DNA from: Haemophilus haemolyticus_M
GTDB taxonomy: Bacteria > Pseudomonadota > Gammaproteobacteria > Enterobacterales > Pasteurellaceae
Assembly (NCBI RefSeq): GCF_003490935.1
Contig: NZ_QQGD01000007.1
Span: 26,623 to 90,622 of the forward strand
Reading direction: 5' to 3'
DNA: 64,000 bases
Positions within the stretch are counted from its first letter, which is position 1. The number at the start of each line of letters is the position of its first letter. This document shows positions 41,388 through 50,487 of the stretch, one piece after another. The notes below the pieces were generated by a model that was not told the origin of the DNA, did not search any database, and saw nothing but the letters and a program-made list of their open reading frames with translations. A program made the position numbers and the translations under genes.

Positions 41388-41999
41388 TTAACGCAAAACG
41401 ATTAAATGTCGTTCACCTATAAGTTCTGGAACATGTAATTTAATCACTTCTTGAATAGTATATTTTTCATTCAATTCATTAATTTCATCTTCCTGATAAA
41501 TACCTTTTAATGCATAAAAATATCCATTTTCTTTTGGTAAATGATGACACCAATCTGTCATATCTTTTAACGAAGCAAAAGCACGGCTTAATACACCATC
41601 AAATTTATCTTCAGGTTGATATTCTTCTACTCGACTTAAAACAGGGGTTACATTAGTTAGTCCAAGCTCACGTATAGCATTTCGAATAAAACTAATGCGC
41701 TTACCTAAACTATCAAGGAGGACAAATTGTTTGGAAGGATTAATAATTGCCAAAGGTAAACCAGGCAAGCCAGGGCCAGTACCGACATCAATAAAACGAT
41801 CACCCTGTAAATAAGGACTTACTACAAGACTATCTAAAATATGTTTGACTAACATTTCTTGTGGATCACGTACAGAGGTTAAGTTATAAGCTTTATTCCA
41901 CTTATGAAGTAATTGTACCAACTGAATCAGCTGATCTTTTTGTAGATCGGTTAATTGAATTTCTGCTTGAGCCAGTAAATTTTCGAGCTTTGCTTTCAT
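41388..41999 (-). CDS. rsmG: 16S rRNA (guanine-527-N7)-methyltransferase
   Basis: A 203-residue SAM-dependent methyltransferase (formerly GidB). The SAM motif is DVGTGPGLPGLPLAI near residue 72, and KWNKAYNLTSVRDP precedes it. It lies between mnmG and the atp operon, the ancestral gamma-proteobacterial order. Confidence 0.95.
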   Translation of the reverse strand: MKAKLENLLAQAEIQLTDLQKDQLIQLVQLLHKWNKAYNLTSVRDPQEMLVKHILDSLVVSPYLQGDRFIDVGTGPGLPGLPLAIINPSKQFVLLDSLGKRISFIRNAIRELGLTNVTPVLSRVEEYQPEDKFDGVLSRAFASLKDMTDWCHHLPKENGYFYALKGIYQEDEINELNEKYTIQEVIKLHVPELIGERHLIVLR

Positions 42000-42120
42000 T
42001 TTTCTATCTATCTTGTCTGTTTGTTGTCATTCTACTTGAAAGTGCGGTTAAAATCCTTAGTGTTTTTATTTCAGCAAAAATTTAGCCTACTAATTACACC
42101 TTTTTAATTTGTAATATAAA

Positions 42121-42154
42121 AAAATGCGGTGAAAATTCACCGCACTTTTACATT
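42121..42154 (-). terminator. Terminator of mnmG
   Basis: AAAATGCGGTGAA / TTCACCGCACTTTT-type stem of about 12 bp with one mismatch and an uptake sequence in one arm, 16 bases past the mnmG stop. mnmG and rsmG are therefore partly uncoupled. Confidence 0.8.
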
Positions 42155-42169
42155 TAAATTAAGAAAACA

Positions 42170-44059
42170 TTATTCCCCACGCTTCAGCATACCTTGTTTT
42201 TTCAAATTCACCAGAATAATCGAAATTGCCGCAGGGGTAACACCTGAAATTCGGCTTGCTTGGCCAATGGAAACAGGACGATGCTGTTCCAATTTCGCAC
42301 GTACTTCATTAGATAAACCAGACACTTTGCTGTAATCAAAGTTAGCTGGAATAGTCGTATTTTCGTGGCGTTTTTGTTTTTCGATTTCTTCTTGTTGATG
42401 CTCAATATAGCCTTGATACTTAATAGCAATTTCCACTTGTTCTACGGCTTCTTTGTCTTCCATTGCCGGTTTATATGGCGTTAAAGAAGTTAAAATATCG
42501 TAGGTCATTTCTGGACGGCGCAATAAATCTTCACCGCTGGCTTCACGCACAAGTGGGCTGCCAAGTACTTTATTCGCTTCTTCTAAATATTCAGAGCGCG
42601 GATGCAACCAAATGCTGCGTAAGCGTTGGCGTTCCTGTTCAATATTTTCCATTTTTTGATTAAAGCGTGCCCAGCGAGCATCATCAATTAAACCTAATTC
42701 ATGGGCAATTGGCGTTAGACGAATATCTGCATTGTCTTCACGTAATAACAAACGGTACTCTGCACGAGAAGTAAATACGCGATACGGTTCTTTGGTTCCA
42801 AGTGTACAAAGGTCATCAACTAATACGCCAGTATAAGATTGATCACGACGTGGATACCATGCCTCTTTCTCTTGTACATAAAGACCAGCATTAATCCCAG
42901 CTAATAAGCCTTGCGCCGCAGCTTCTTCATAACCGGTTGTACCGTTAATTTGGCCTGCGAAGAATAAACCTGAAATAGCTTTTGTTTCTAATGTTGGTTT
43001 TAAATCACGTGGATCAAAATAATCGTATTCAATGGCATAACCTGGCTTCACAATACGTGCATTTTCTAAACCTTTCATGGAATTCACAATACCCATTTGC
43101 ACGTCAAACGGCAAACTGGTAGAGATCCCGTTTGGATACACTTCATTACTGGTTAATCCTTCTGGTTCCAAATAAATTTGATGTGAATTACGATCCGCAA
43201 AACGCATTACTTTATCTTCAATAGATGGGCAATAACGTGGACCGATCCCTTCAATCACACCGGTATACATTGGACTGCGATCCAAATTATTACGGATCAC
43301 TTCATGAGTTTGTTCATTAGTATGGGTAATATAACAAGGAATTTGTTGAGGATGATCTTCAACTGATCCCATAAAAGAAAACACGGGTAAAACAGCATCA
43401 CCATGTTGTTTAGCTAAAATATCAAAATTGATCGTACGTGCATCAATACGTGGTGGTGTACCTGTTTTAAGGCGATCTACACGTAATCCTAGATCTCTTA
43501 ATCGATGTGAAAGATTTACAGACGCAGGATCCCCTGCTCGACCACCTTCATAATTTTCCAAACCTATGTGGATCTTACCGGCTAAGAACGTACCGGCCGT
43601 TAAGATCACTGATTTTGCACGGAAGGTTAACCCCATTTTTGTGGTAACACCAGTGACGCGATCCTGTTCGATTAAAATATCCGTGGCTTCTTGTTGGAAA
43701 ATATCTAAATTCGGTTGGTTTTCAAGGGTAATGCGTACAGCTTGACGATACAACACGCGATCCGCTTGAGCTCGAGTAGCACGCACTGCTGGGCCTTTAC
43801 TGCTATTTAAAGTACGAAATTGAATCCCTGCTTTATCTGCAGCATGCGCCATTAAGCCGCCCATCGCATCTACTTCTTTTACTAAATGACCTTTACCGAT
43901 CCCACCAATTGCAGGGTTACAAGACATTTGTCCTAAAGTATCTACATTATGCGTTAATAAAAGGGTTTTTAATCCCATTCGAGCTGGTGCAAGCGCGGCT
44001 TCTGTACCCGCATGGCCACCACCGATCACAATCACATCATAAGTTTCAGTGTAAAACAT
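42170..44059 (-). CDS. mnmG: tRNA uridine-5-carboxymethylaminomethyl modification enzyme
   Basis: A 629-residue FAD protein (GidA) that with MnmE makes the cmnm5 modification of wobble uridine. The dinucleotide motif VIVIGGGHAGTEAA opens the protein; CNPAIGGIGKGH and GTPPRID are family signatures. It is transcribed away from oriC, which lies directly upstream. Confidence 0.97.
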   Translation of the reverse strand: MFYTETYDVIVIGGGHAGTEAALAPARMGLKTLLLTHNVDTLGQMSCNPAIGGIGKGHLVKEVDAMGGLMAHAADKAGIQFRTLNSSKGPAVRATRAQADRVLYRQAVRITLENQPNLDIFQQEATDILIEQDRVTGVTTKMGLTFRAKSVILTAGTFLAGKIHIGLENYEGGRAGDPASVNLSHRLRDLGLRVDRLKTGTPPRIDARTINFDILAKQHGDAVLPVFSFMGSVEDHPQQIPCYITHTNEQTHEVIRNNLDRSPMYTGVIEGIGPRYCPSIEDKVMRFADRNSHQIYLEPEGLTSNEVYPNGISTSLPFDVQMGIVNSMKGLENARIVKPGYAIEYDYFDPRDLKPTLETKAISGLFFAGQINGTTGYEEAAAQGLLAGINAGLYVQEKEAWYPRRDQSYTGVLVDDLCTLGTKEPYRVFTSRAEYRLLLREDNADIRLTPIAHELGLIDDARWARFNQKMENIEQERQRLRSIWLHPRSEYLEEANKVLGSPLVREASGEDLLRRPEMTYDILTSLTPYKPAMEDKEAVEQVEIAIKYQGYIEHQQEEIEKQKRHENTTIPANFDYSKVSGLSNEVRAKLEQHRPVSIGQASRISGVTPAAISIILVNLKKQGMLKRGE

Positions 44060-44091
44060 ATCTATCTCTATTATTTATTCGGATCAAAAAT

Positions 44092-44424
44092 TGGCGCTAT
44101 TTTACAGAAATTTAAAACACCTGACAAAAAAAGAATGGATCTATTGATCCTTTGAAAGATCAGGTTTGTATTAGTAAAGAAGATCTCTTTTTATATAGAA
44201 AGATCTTATTATTGTTACTATTAAGATCCTTTGTGGTTGTGAGTAACCTTATTCGATCCTTATGGAAACAGGTGTTATAGGATCCAAAGATCTTGTGAAA
44301 ACGATATCATTTTCTTTAAAAATCTTGTGTGTAAAATGGAAAGTTATTAACAATTTTATTTTTGCTCAAAGTTACCAAGTGAGTAAAAACAGTTTTATGA
44401 CAGATTATTTATGAGTTATCCACA
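44092..44424. other. oriC: Chromosomal replication origin oriC
   Basis: Ten GATC sites lie within about 200 bp (44092-44292), far above chance. A perfect DnaA box TTATCCACA is at 44416-44424 and a near-perfect one, TTACACACA on the minus strand, at 44326-44334. AT-rich 13-mer-like units beginning GATCTCTTTTTAT (44182) and GATCTTATTATTG (44202) resemble the E. coli unwinding elements. The order mnmG, oriC agrees with E. coli and with Haemophilus. Dam-dependent SeqA control is implied by the GATC density. Confidence 0.92.
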
Positions 44425-44504
44425 GATAAAAATGAATTTTTATTGAAATCCCTATAATTTAGTTTTTTTAAACAATTAATTTTATTAAATGTAAGTTTTA
44501 TGAT

Positions 44505-44535
44505 TTGACTTTGTAGTTACTACAGGTTTTATGCT
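44505..44535 (+). promoter_or_regulatory. MerR-type promoter of the cation-efflux operon
   Basis: -35 TTGACT (44505-44510) and -10 TATGCT (44530-44535) are 19 bp apart, the lengthened spacer typical of MerR-controlled promoters. The spacer holds a perfect dyad TGTAGT-T-ACTACA (44512-44524), the expected operator of the MerR protein encoded downstream. Confidence 0.85.
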
Positions 44536-44565
44536 TCCTTCAAATCAAATAGTTAAGGAAATAAA

Positions 44566-45243
44566 ATGAAAGAAGTTTCTATAGTAAAAAATTATACTCC
44601 TAAAGAATATCAGCAGCATGCATCTTGCCCTCATAGTCAAATCTCTAAAAATAAAATGGTATTAGGCATTAGTTTTGCAATTATTACCTTTTATATGGTT
44701 GTTGAATTTCTAGGGGGATATTGGTTTAACAGCCTTACTTTGATGGCTGATGCTGGGCATATGGCAAATGATAGTTTATCTATTTTTTTAGCATGGATTG
44801 GGTTATTTTTAAGTCTAAGATGGCAAAAATGGTTCGCTTTAATCAATGGAATTTCATTAGTTTGGGTCGCCATTTGGATTTTCATCGAGGCTATAACACG
44901 TTGGCAGGCTCCGATAGAAATAGCTGCTTTGCCAATGTTAGGTGTAGCTTTACTAGGGTTTGGGATTAATTTGTTGGTAGCTTTTATTATGCTAAAAAGT
45001 AATTGCCATAATTTGAATATTCGTGCAGCATATTTGCATGTTTTAGTAGATTTATTTGGTTCGGTTGTTGCTATTATTGCAGGCATAAGTGCTTATTGGT
45101 TAAATTGGCAATGGGTTGATGTAGTCGCTAGTGGTATTTTAAGTCTTTTTGTCTTATACAGCGGTATGTCCACAGTTTTTCAATCTGTTAAATCTTTGTA
45201 TGATAGTAATACAAATTTCTTATTAAATGATCATTCTCATTAA
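44566..45243 (+). CDS. Cation diffusion facilitator (Zn/Cd/Co-type efflux), without C-terminal domain
   Basis: A 225-residue CDF/CzcD-like inner-membrane exporter. The metal site residues are present: D62 and H65-x3-D69 in the second helix (ADAGHMAND) and H158-x3-D162 in the fifth (HVLVD), the HD-HD type linked to Zn/Cd. The protein stops about 25 residues after the sixth helix, so the ~80-residue cytoplasmic metal-binding domain of usual CDF proteins is missing; a short tail NDHSH remains. No frameshift explains this. It is first in an operon with a MerR regulator. Confidence 0.88.
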   Translation: MKEVSIVKNYTPKEYQQHASCPHSQISKNKMVLGISFAIITFYMVVEFLGGYWFNSLTLMADAGHMANDSLSIFLAWIGLFLSLRWQKWFALINGISLVWVAIWIFIEAITRWQAPIEIAALPMLGVALLGFGINLLVAFIMLKSNCHNLNIRAAYLHVLVDLFGSVVAIIAGISAYWLNWQWVDVVASGILSLFVLYSGMSTVFQSVKSLYDSNTNFLLNDHSH

Positions 45244-45267
45244 AGTAAAAAATTGCTTGAGGAAATA

Positions 45268-45660
45268 ATGAAAATTAACGAATTAAGTAAATCTACGCAT
45301 ACTAATATTGAAACTATCCGCTACTATGAAAAGCAAGGAGTATTGCAGCCACCTAAGCGATTGGCTAATGGTTATCGACATTATGATGAAGAAAGTGTAG
45401 AACAATTAAAATTCATCAAAAAATGTCGAACGTTGGGTTTCTCTTTAGAGAATATTAAGGCACTCAATCGTATTAAATTTAGTATGAAAGATCATTATCA
45501 GGCGGATCAATTAGTACTGAATCAACTGATCCAAGTGGAAAATAAAATATCTCAATTATTAGAAATCAAAGATTTTTTACAGTCTATTGTTACCGAAAGT
45601 GAACATAATGAAGAGGAATGTAAAGCAATAGAAGGATTGAAAAGCGAATGCAATTTGTAA
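45268..45660 (+). CDS. MerR-family metal-responsive regulator
   Basis: A 130-residue MerR protein: N-terminal winged helix (IETIRYYEKQGVLQPPKR), then the dimer helix. Cysteines are C53, C118 and C128. The position equivalent to the Cys near residue 79 of MerR/ZntR is Tyr77/Gln78, so the metal site differs from those of Zn, Hg and Cd sensors and would rest on C118/C128. The frame starts at a TTG at 45253, but ATG 45268 behind GAGGAAATA is better. It should control the promoter at 44505-44535. The metal is not predictable with safety. Confidence 0.88.
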   Translation: MKINELSKSTHTNIETIRYYEKQGVLQPPKRLANGYRHYDEESVEQLKFIKKCRTLGFSLENIKALNRIKFSMKDHYQADQLVLNQLIQVENKISQLLEIKDFLQSIVTESEHNEEECKAIEGLKSECNL

Positions 45661-45714
45661 AATAAAGAAGATAGATTTATAAAAATACTTAAAAATTTGA
45701 CCGCACTTTAGAAA

Positions 45715-45752
45715 AAAATGCCGCCTAAACTTTGATATTCAGACGGCATTTT
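45715..45752. terminator. Bidirectional terminator, merR / cpdB
   Basis: A stem of about 12 bp, AAAATGCCGCCT / AGACGGCATTTT, with one mismatch, between convergent genes and with A/T runs on both sides. Confidence 0.75.
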
Positions 45753-45765
45753 ATTTTTCTAATTA

Positions 45766-47739
45766 TTATTTAGATAAATCAATTTGATACACTGCAAAAC
45801 CGATTTCGTCAGTACCCACTTGTTTCATTGGGTATTGTGCTTTTTCAGCGATAAATTTCGCCGCTTGTTCGCTTGGCGATGTTTCAAAACGGACATCTAA
45901 TTTATCGTTACCTGTGATAGGCACAAAACGCCAGTTTTTATCCGCATTTGGATTGACTGAACCCTCTTTCTCACTAGTTGCTTTAATATAATCAGCCAAA
46001 ATTTGACGGCTTTCATCAGGCGAAGCGTAAACAATATGTTGATCGCCAGTGCCTGGGAATTTATTACCGTAAGCACGATAGTTATTGGTTGCAATCAAAA
46101 ATTCTGCTTTTGGATCAACTGGTTTACCTTGATAAGTGAGATTTACTACACGATGCGATTCAGGGTTGATTAACTTACATTCGCCATCGTAACGAGCAGG
46201 TTTGGTTAGATCGTATTCATAATTGACACCATCAATCACATCAAAGTTATAAGTGCGGAACCCTTCCCAATCAATTAATGATTGAGGTTCGTCACTTGCA
46301 GGGTCAATTTGTTTAAACATACCTGCACTGCATTCTAACCATTCTTTTAATTGTTCACCTGTCGCTTTAACAACCACTAATGTATTTGGATAGAGATATA
46401 AGTCTGCCGCATTACGGAAAGTTAATTCACCTTTATTTACTTCGGTATAACCTGTTGGGTCATTTTTACGACCGCCTGCTTTAAATGGTGCTCCCGCACT
46501 TAAAATAGGTAAGCCAGCCATTTCTGTCACACTTGGTGCCACTTTTTCAACGTATGCTTTTTGTGCTTGGTTTACAATTTGAATGGTTGGATCATCTTGC
46601 ACTAATGCAAGATAGCTATACATATTATCTGTTGCTTTACCAATAGGTTGAGAAACAAATTTACGTGTCGCTTCGTGAACTGGTTTTAAAAGTGCGGTAA
46701 TTTCTGGGTCATTTTTTGCAAGGGCTTTTTTGGTTTCTACATCATAAATTGGACGAAGAACCGCTTTTCCAGAGGTGACAATCCATTTGCCTTTGTGCTC
46801 TGTTAATCCTAAATCCACCACGCTGATATTATTTGCCCAGTAACCAGCCATACTTTCTGGTACACCTTTTACTGTACCATTTACGATGTCTGCATTTGGT
46901 GATTTCGCAAATTCTTTATTTGGGAATAAACGGTGTGAGTGACCAAAAATAACCGCATCAATATGTGGAACGTCTGCCAAATAGAATGCCGAGTTTTCAG
47001 CACCTTCTTTGTATGGTTCATCCGATGGGCCAGTGTGAGCTAATGCAACGATAATATCTGCCCCTTTTTTCTTCATTTCAGGGACATATTTTTGTGCTGT
47101 TTTTACAATATCACGGGTTTCCACTTTGCCTTGAAGGTTCGCTTTATCCCAAACTATAATTTGTGGCGGTACAAAACCGATATAACCGATTTTTAATTTA
47201 TGTGTTTTGCCATTATTATCCACCACAGATTTTTCTTGAATGACATAAGGTGTGAAATAAGGTTCTTCTGTCCCTGCTTTTACTACGTTAGCATTCACAA
47301 TCGGGAATTTAGCTTGTTTGATACTGTCAGCTAAATAATCTAAACCATAGTTAAATTCGTGGTTACCTAACGTTCCTACTTCATAATGCATAGCATTTAA
47401 GCAATCAACCGCAGGGTTAGATTTGCCTTCTTTATAGCCTTGTGCAGCTTGATAGTCTGCAATTGGATTACCTTGAATTAGGTCACCGTTATCTACTAAT
47501 ACACTATTTTTCACTTCAGCACGTGCTTGACGAATAAGGCTTGCTGCACGAGTAAACCCGAATTTATCGGTTGGTGCATCTTTATAATAGTCAAAATCGG
47601 TCAAGAAACTATGAATATCTGTTGTTGCCACAATGCGTAGATCAACATCGCTCTTTCCTTTTGCTATCGCAAAACGGTTTGCACTTAATGCAAGAATACT
47701 GCTTGCACCGATTTGAATAAAATGACGTCTATTAATCAT
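45766..47739 (-). CDS. cpdB: 2',3'-cyclic-nucleotide 2'-phosphodiesterase / 3'-nucleotidase
   Basis: A 657-residue periplasmic metallophosphoesterase. Signature motifs are TDIHSFLTDFDY, GNHEFNYG and GHSHRLF in the N-terminal catalytic domain, with the 5'-nucleotidase C-terminal domain (GLPILSAGAPFKAGGRKND) after it. It hydrolyses 2',3'-cyclic nucleotides and 3'-nucleotides for nucleotide salvage. The N-terminus has a twin-arginine-like sequence NRRHFIQIGAS before a hydrophobic stretch, suggesting Tat export. Length fits. Confidence 0.95.
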   Translation of the reverse strand: MINRRHFIQIGASSILALSANRFAIAKGKSDVDLRIVATTDIHSFLTDFDYYKDAPTDKFGFTRAASLIRQARAEVKNSVLVDNGDLIQGNPIADYQAAQGYKEGKSNPAVDCLNAMHYEVGTLGNHEFNYGLDYLADSIKQAKFPIVNANVVKAGTEEPYFTPYVIQEKSVVDNNGKTHKLKIGYIGFVPPQIIVWDKANLQGKVETRDIVKTAQKYVPEMKKKGADIIVALAHTGPSDEPYKEGAENSAFYLADVPHIDAVIFGHSHRLFPNKEFAKSPNADIVNGTVKGVPESMAGYWANNISVVDLGLTEHKGKWIVTSGKAVLRPIYDVETKKALAKNDPEITALLKPVHEATRKFVSQPIGKATDNMYSYLALVQDDPTIQIVNQAQKAYVEKVAPSVTEMAGLPILSAGAPFKAGGRKNDPTGYTEVNKGELTFRNAADLYLYPNTLVVVKATGEQLKEWLECSAGMFKQIDPASDEPQSLIDWEGFRTYNFDVIDGVNYEYDLTKPARYDGECKLINPESHRVVNLTYQGKPVDPKAEFLIATNNYRAYGNKFPGTGDQHIVYASPDESRQILADYIKATSEKEGSVNPNADKNWRFVPITGNDKLDVRFETSPSEQAAKFIAEKAQYPMKQVGTDEIGFAVYQIDLSK

Positions 47740-47831
47740 TGAGTTTTCCTTATAAGGTGAGTAGATATTGCCTTTATTCTAAGAAAAATAGGAGATTCTT
47801 AAAAGAAAGGAGTAAAAATATTTTTATTTAA

Positions 47832-49103
47832 TTAAGCTAATAATCTTTGTACTAAAGATGTATAAATATTAACCCCAGTAAGCAATTGATTTTCATCAAA
47901 ATCAAATTCAGCTTCATGATGACCTGCTGTGCGATCTGCACCAAGAATGAAGTAAATAGCTTTGCCTCCGTGTTCTTGTACACGTCTACCTAAAATAGTC
48001 GCATCTTCACTTGCATTGAAAGCATAATCTGAATTTACGTTATTTATTTGTGGTTGTTCAAGGGATATTTCTTCGATGAGTTTTATAAGTTCAACATCGT
48101 TATTCATATCCACTGCTTCACCTACAATTTCAGTTTCATATGCAACATCAAAACTTATGGAAATACCTTTGGCTATTTGCATGACTTGTTCAGTCATGTA
48201 TTCATTAATTGCTTTGTTTTCTCCCCGCACTTCTAATTGTAATTCAGCAGAAGATGGAATAACATTTCGTCCTTCACCCGCTTTTAGCACACCTACATTA
48301 ATTCTTGTCATGCCTTCGCCATGGCGTGCAATACCATGAAGTTGAGTGACCGTATGCGCTGCAGCTAATAAGGCATTACGACCTAAATGGGGCGCAGCAC
48401 CTGCGTGCGCAGGTTTACCTTTGTAGCGAATATCAATTTTTGTAGTGGAAAGAAAATTTCTTGGATTAGCAATAACTGTGCCTGTATTCGCGCAAAAACT
48501 AATGTGTGAAGAAGCAAAATAATCTGCATCATCAATTATGCCACTTTGTGCAATGGCTGCTGCACCTCGAACACCTTCTTCTGCTGGTTGGAATACAATT
48601 TTTACTTTTCCAGTGAGTTTATCTTTGTTCTGAGCGATCCATAATGCAACGCCTAAACCTATTGTAATATGTGAATCATGTCCACAAGCATGCATAAATC
48701 CATCGTTAATTGAGGCAAAACCTTCTTTATTTGGAATATGCTCGGATGAGCGAGTTTCCGTTACATTCACACAGTCTATGTCAAAGCGTAATGCAATAGT
48801 TTTTCCTGGTTTACCTGAATCAAATAATGCTACACAACCAGTGTACCCTTCCATTTTTTCGAGCCATTTTTCATTGGCTCCATAGGCTTTTGCATTAGCT
48901 AAACCTTTATCTACTACGGCTTGTTTTCGTCCACGAACAAAGTCTGGATTTATAATTTGTTTGCCAAGAAAAATTTCAAAACAACCTAAGTCTTCCAAGT
49001 AATCCGCAATGCGAGAAGTTGTCCAAAATTCACTCCAGCCAATTTCTGGAAAACGATGAAATTCACGACGCCATTTAATGAGTTGATTTAAATCTAAGTT
49101 CAT
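47832..49103 (-). CDS. M20-family amidohydrolase (AbgB-like)
   Basis: A 423-residue M20D-type zinc amidohydrolase. Conserved motifs are RFDIDC and HACGHDSH (metal ligands), QPAEEGVRGA, and a dimerisation domain with GKPAHAGAAPHLG. Relatives split p-aminobenzoyl-glutamate or N-acyl amino acids. It is downstream of a DcuC-type transporter, beyond a terminator, so substrate import by that transporter is possible. The exact substrate is unknown. Confidence 0.85.
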   Translation of the reverse strand: MNLDLNQLIKWRREFHRFPEIGWSEFWTTSRIADYLEDLGCFEIFLGKQIINPDFVRGRKQAVVDKGLANAKAYGANEKWLEKMEGYTGCVALFDSGKPGKTIALRFDIDCVNVTETRSSEHIPNKEGFASINDGFMHACGHDSHITIGLGVALWIAQNKDKLTGKVKIVFQPAEEGVRGAAAIAQSGIIDDADYFASSHISFCANTGTVIANPRNFLSTTKIDIRYKGKPAHAGAAPHLGRNALLAAAHTVTQLHGIARHGEGMTRINVGVLKAGEGRNVIPSSAELQLEVRGENKAINEYMTEQVMQIAKGISISFDVAYETEIVGEAVDMNNDVELIKLIEEISLEQPQINNVNSDYAFNASEDATILGRRVQEHGGKAIYFILGADRTAGHHEAEFDFDENQLLTGVNIYTSLVQRLLA

Positions 49104-49134
49104 TTTTTTCTTCCTTTAAAAGTCTATAAAAACA

Positions 49135-49159
49135 GACCGCACTTAAAAAAAGTGCGGTC
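49135..49159 (-). terminator. Terminator of paired uptake sequences after the DcuC-like gene
   Basis: GACCGCACTT / AAGTGCGGTC, a 10-bp stem with a 5-base loop and T run. Confidence 0.85.
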
Positions 49160-49174
49160 AATTTTTTACTATTT

Positions 49175-50470
49175 TTACAACATAAATAATGCTAAGAATA
49201 AAACAGCAAGTATCATGCCTGGTGCGGTACGTTTTACCATTTCTACTGGACTTACCATCGCAAGTCCTGCACAAACAATAGTTACGCCTGCAATTGGTGA
49301 AGCTGTACGACCAATTGCACCAGCAATGGCTGCTGCCATACCAAGATTTACATGAGTGTAACCGAGCTCTACAGCATGTGGCGTGACAGCAGTGTTAAAG
49401 GCAATCGCTGCTGCATCGCCAGAGCCTGTAATTAAGCCCATTAAGAATGGTCCAATTGTTGCACCCCAACGTACAAATTCGTTGGATTCTTTTAAGAAAG
49501 AAATTGCAGCATCTACTGCGCCCGTAGATTTTAATCCTGCTACAAATACACTGGCTGCAATGATGATACCAAGTACGTTTGCATAAGAATTTCCCATACC
49601 ATTGAAAAATTCTTCAGTGATTTTTACTGGGGAAATGCGAGTGACGATAATGCCGTAAATTGCGCCAATAAGCATCGCTTGAGGCACACCCATTTTAGTC
49701 CATTCAAGACCTGGTACTTGTTGTAATGAGGTTCCACCAATTACTAAAATAACTAATGGTATTAATGGTGCAAGGGCATAAAGTACATTGACGCCTTTAA
49801 CAACTTTAATTTCACTTTCTTTTTGTTCTGCAAGATAAGCTTGGCGATGTTGTTCACCATAATCTTTAAAAACAAGCGCAAGAATTGTTAAAACTACAGC
49901 ACCTATTGCTCCTGCAATCATGCTATATGGCGCATGTGAAAGGTTTACTTGAGTGATAGTTAAGCCTGACATTTCACTAATCATTGCTGAGTGAGAAGAA
50001 CCCGGGCTCATCATTGATCCAAAAGTCCCTGCTAAAATAGCTGCACCAGCAGTAGCTGGTCGAACACCCGCACTTTTTAAAACGGGAATTAATGTTGCGC
50101 CAACCGCAGCAGCACAACCAGCAGCAGAAGGAATAGCAATATTGATGAAAAAGGTGATAACTGTTGCAATCGGAATTAAGAAGAATTTTAATCCGCTTAA
50201 TGGTTTGGTAAGTAAATGCACTAGATGAGTATCACATTGAGAGTATTTCATCACGTAAGCAAAACCCATACTAGAACAGATAGCCATAATTAATCCGCCA
50301 GATGTCATGCTTTTGGCAAAAGCATCTAATGCGCCCATTGGATTAAGCGTCAGAATGGACATTATTAAACCGACACCAATCAAAACGGTTCGGGTTTCGG
50401 CTTTTTTAATCAGAAAATAAATTGTGGCAATAATGCCAATCACTGCAACGATGGATTTAAATAATTCCAT
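49175..50470 (-). CDS. C4-dicarboxylate transporter, DcuC family
   Basis: A 431-residue membrane protein with about 12 helices and repeated glycine-rich motifs (AIPSAAGCAAAVGATLIPVL, GTFGSMMSPGSSHSAM, TGSGDAAAIAFN) of DcuC-type carriers, which exchange or export succinate and other dicarboxylates. It is preceded by pepE by 17 bp, so they form an operon. In this cluster of peptide and amide hydrolases it may handle a different acid; substrate unproven. Confidence 0.85.
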   Translation of the reverse strand: MELFKSIVAVIGIIATIYFLIKKAETRTVLIGVGLIMSILTLNPMGALDAFAKSMTSGGLIMAICSSMGFAYVMKYSQCDTHLVHLLTKPLSGLKFFLIPIATVITFFINIAIPSAAGCAAAVGATLIPVLKSAGVRPATAGAAILAGTFGSMMSPGSSHSAMISEMSGLTITQVNLSHAPYSMIAGAIGAVVLTILALVFKDYGEQHRQAYLAEQKESEIKVVKGVNVLYALAPLIPLVILVIGGTSLQQVPGLEWTKMGVPQAMLIGAIYGIIVTRISPVKITEEFFNGMGNSYANVLGIIIAASVFVAGLKSTGAVDAAISFLKESNEFVRWGATIGPFLMGLITGSGDAAAIAFNTAVTPHAVELGYTHVNLGMAAAIAGAIGRTASPIAGVTIVCAGLAMVSPVEMVKRTAPGMILAVLFLALFML

Positions 50471-50487
50471 TATATGTTCCTTTTAAG

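Noticed and set aside
44060..44500. The GATC-rich stretch as a mobile-element scar
   Set aside because: The DnaA boxes, AT-rich 13-mer-like units and position upstream of mnmG identify it as oriC.
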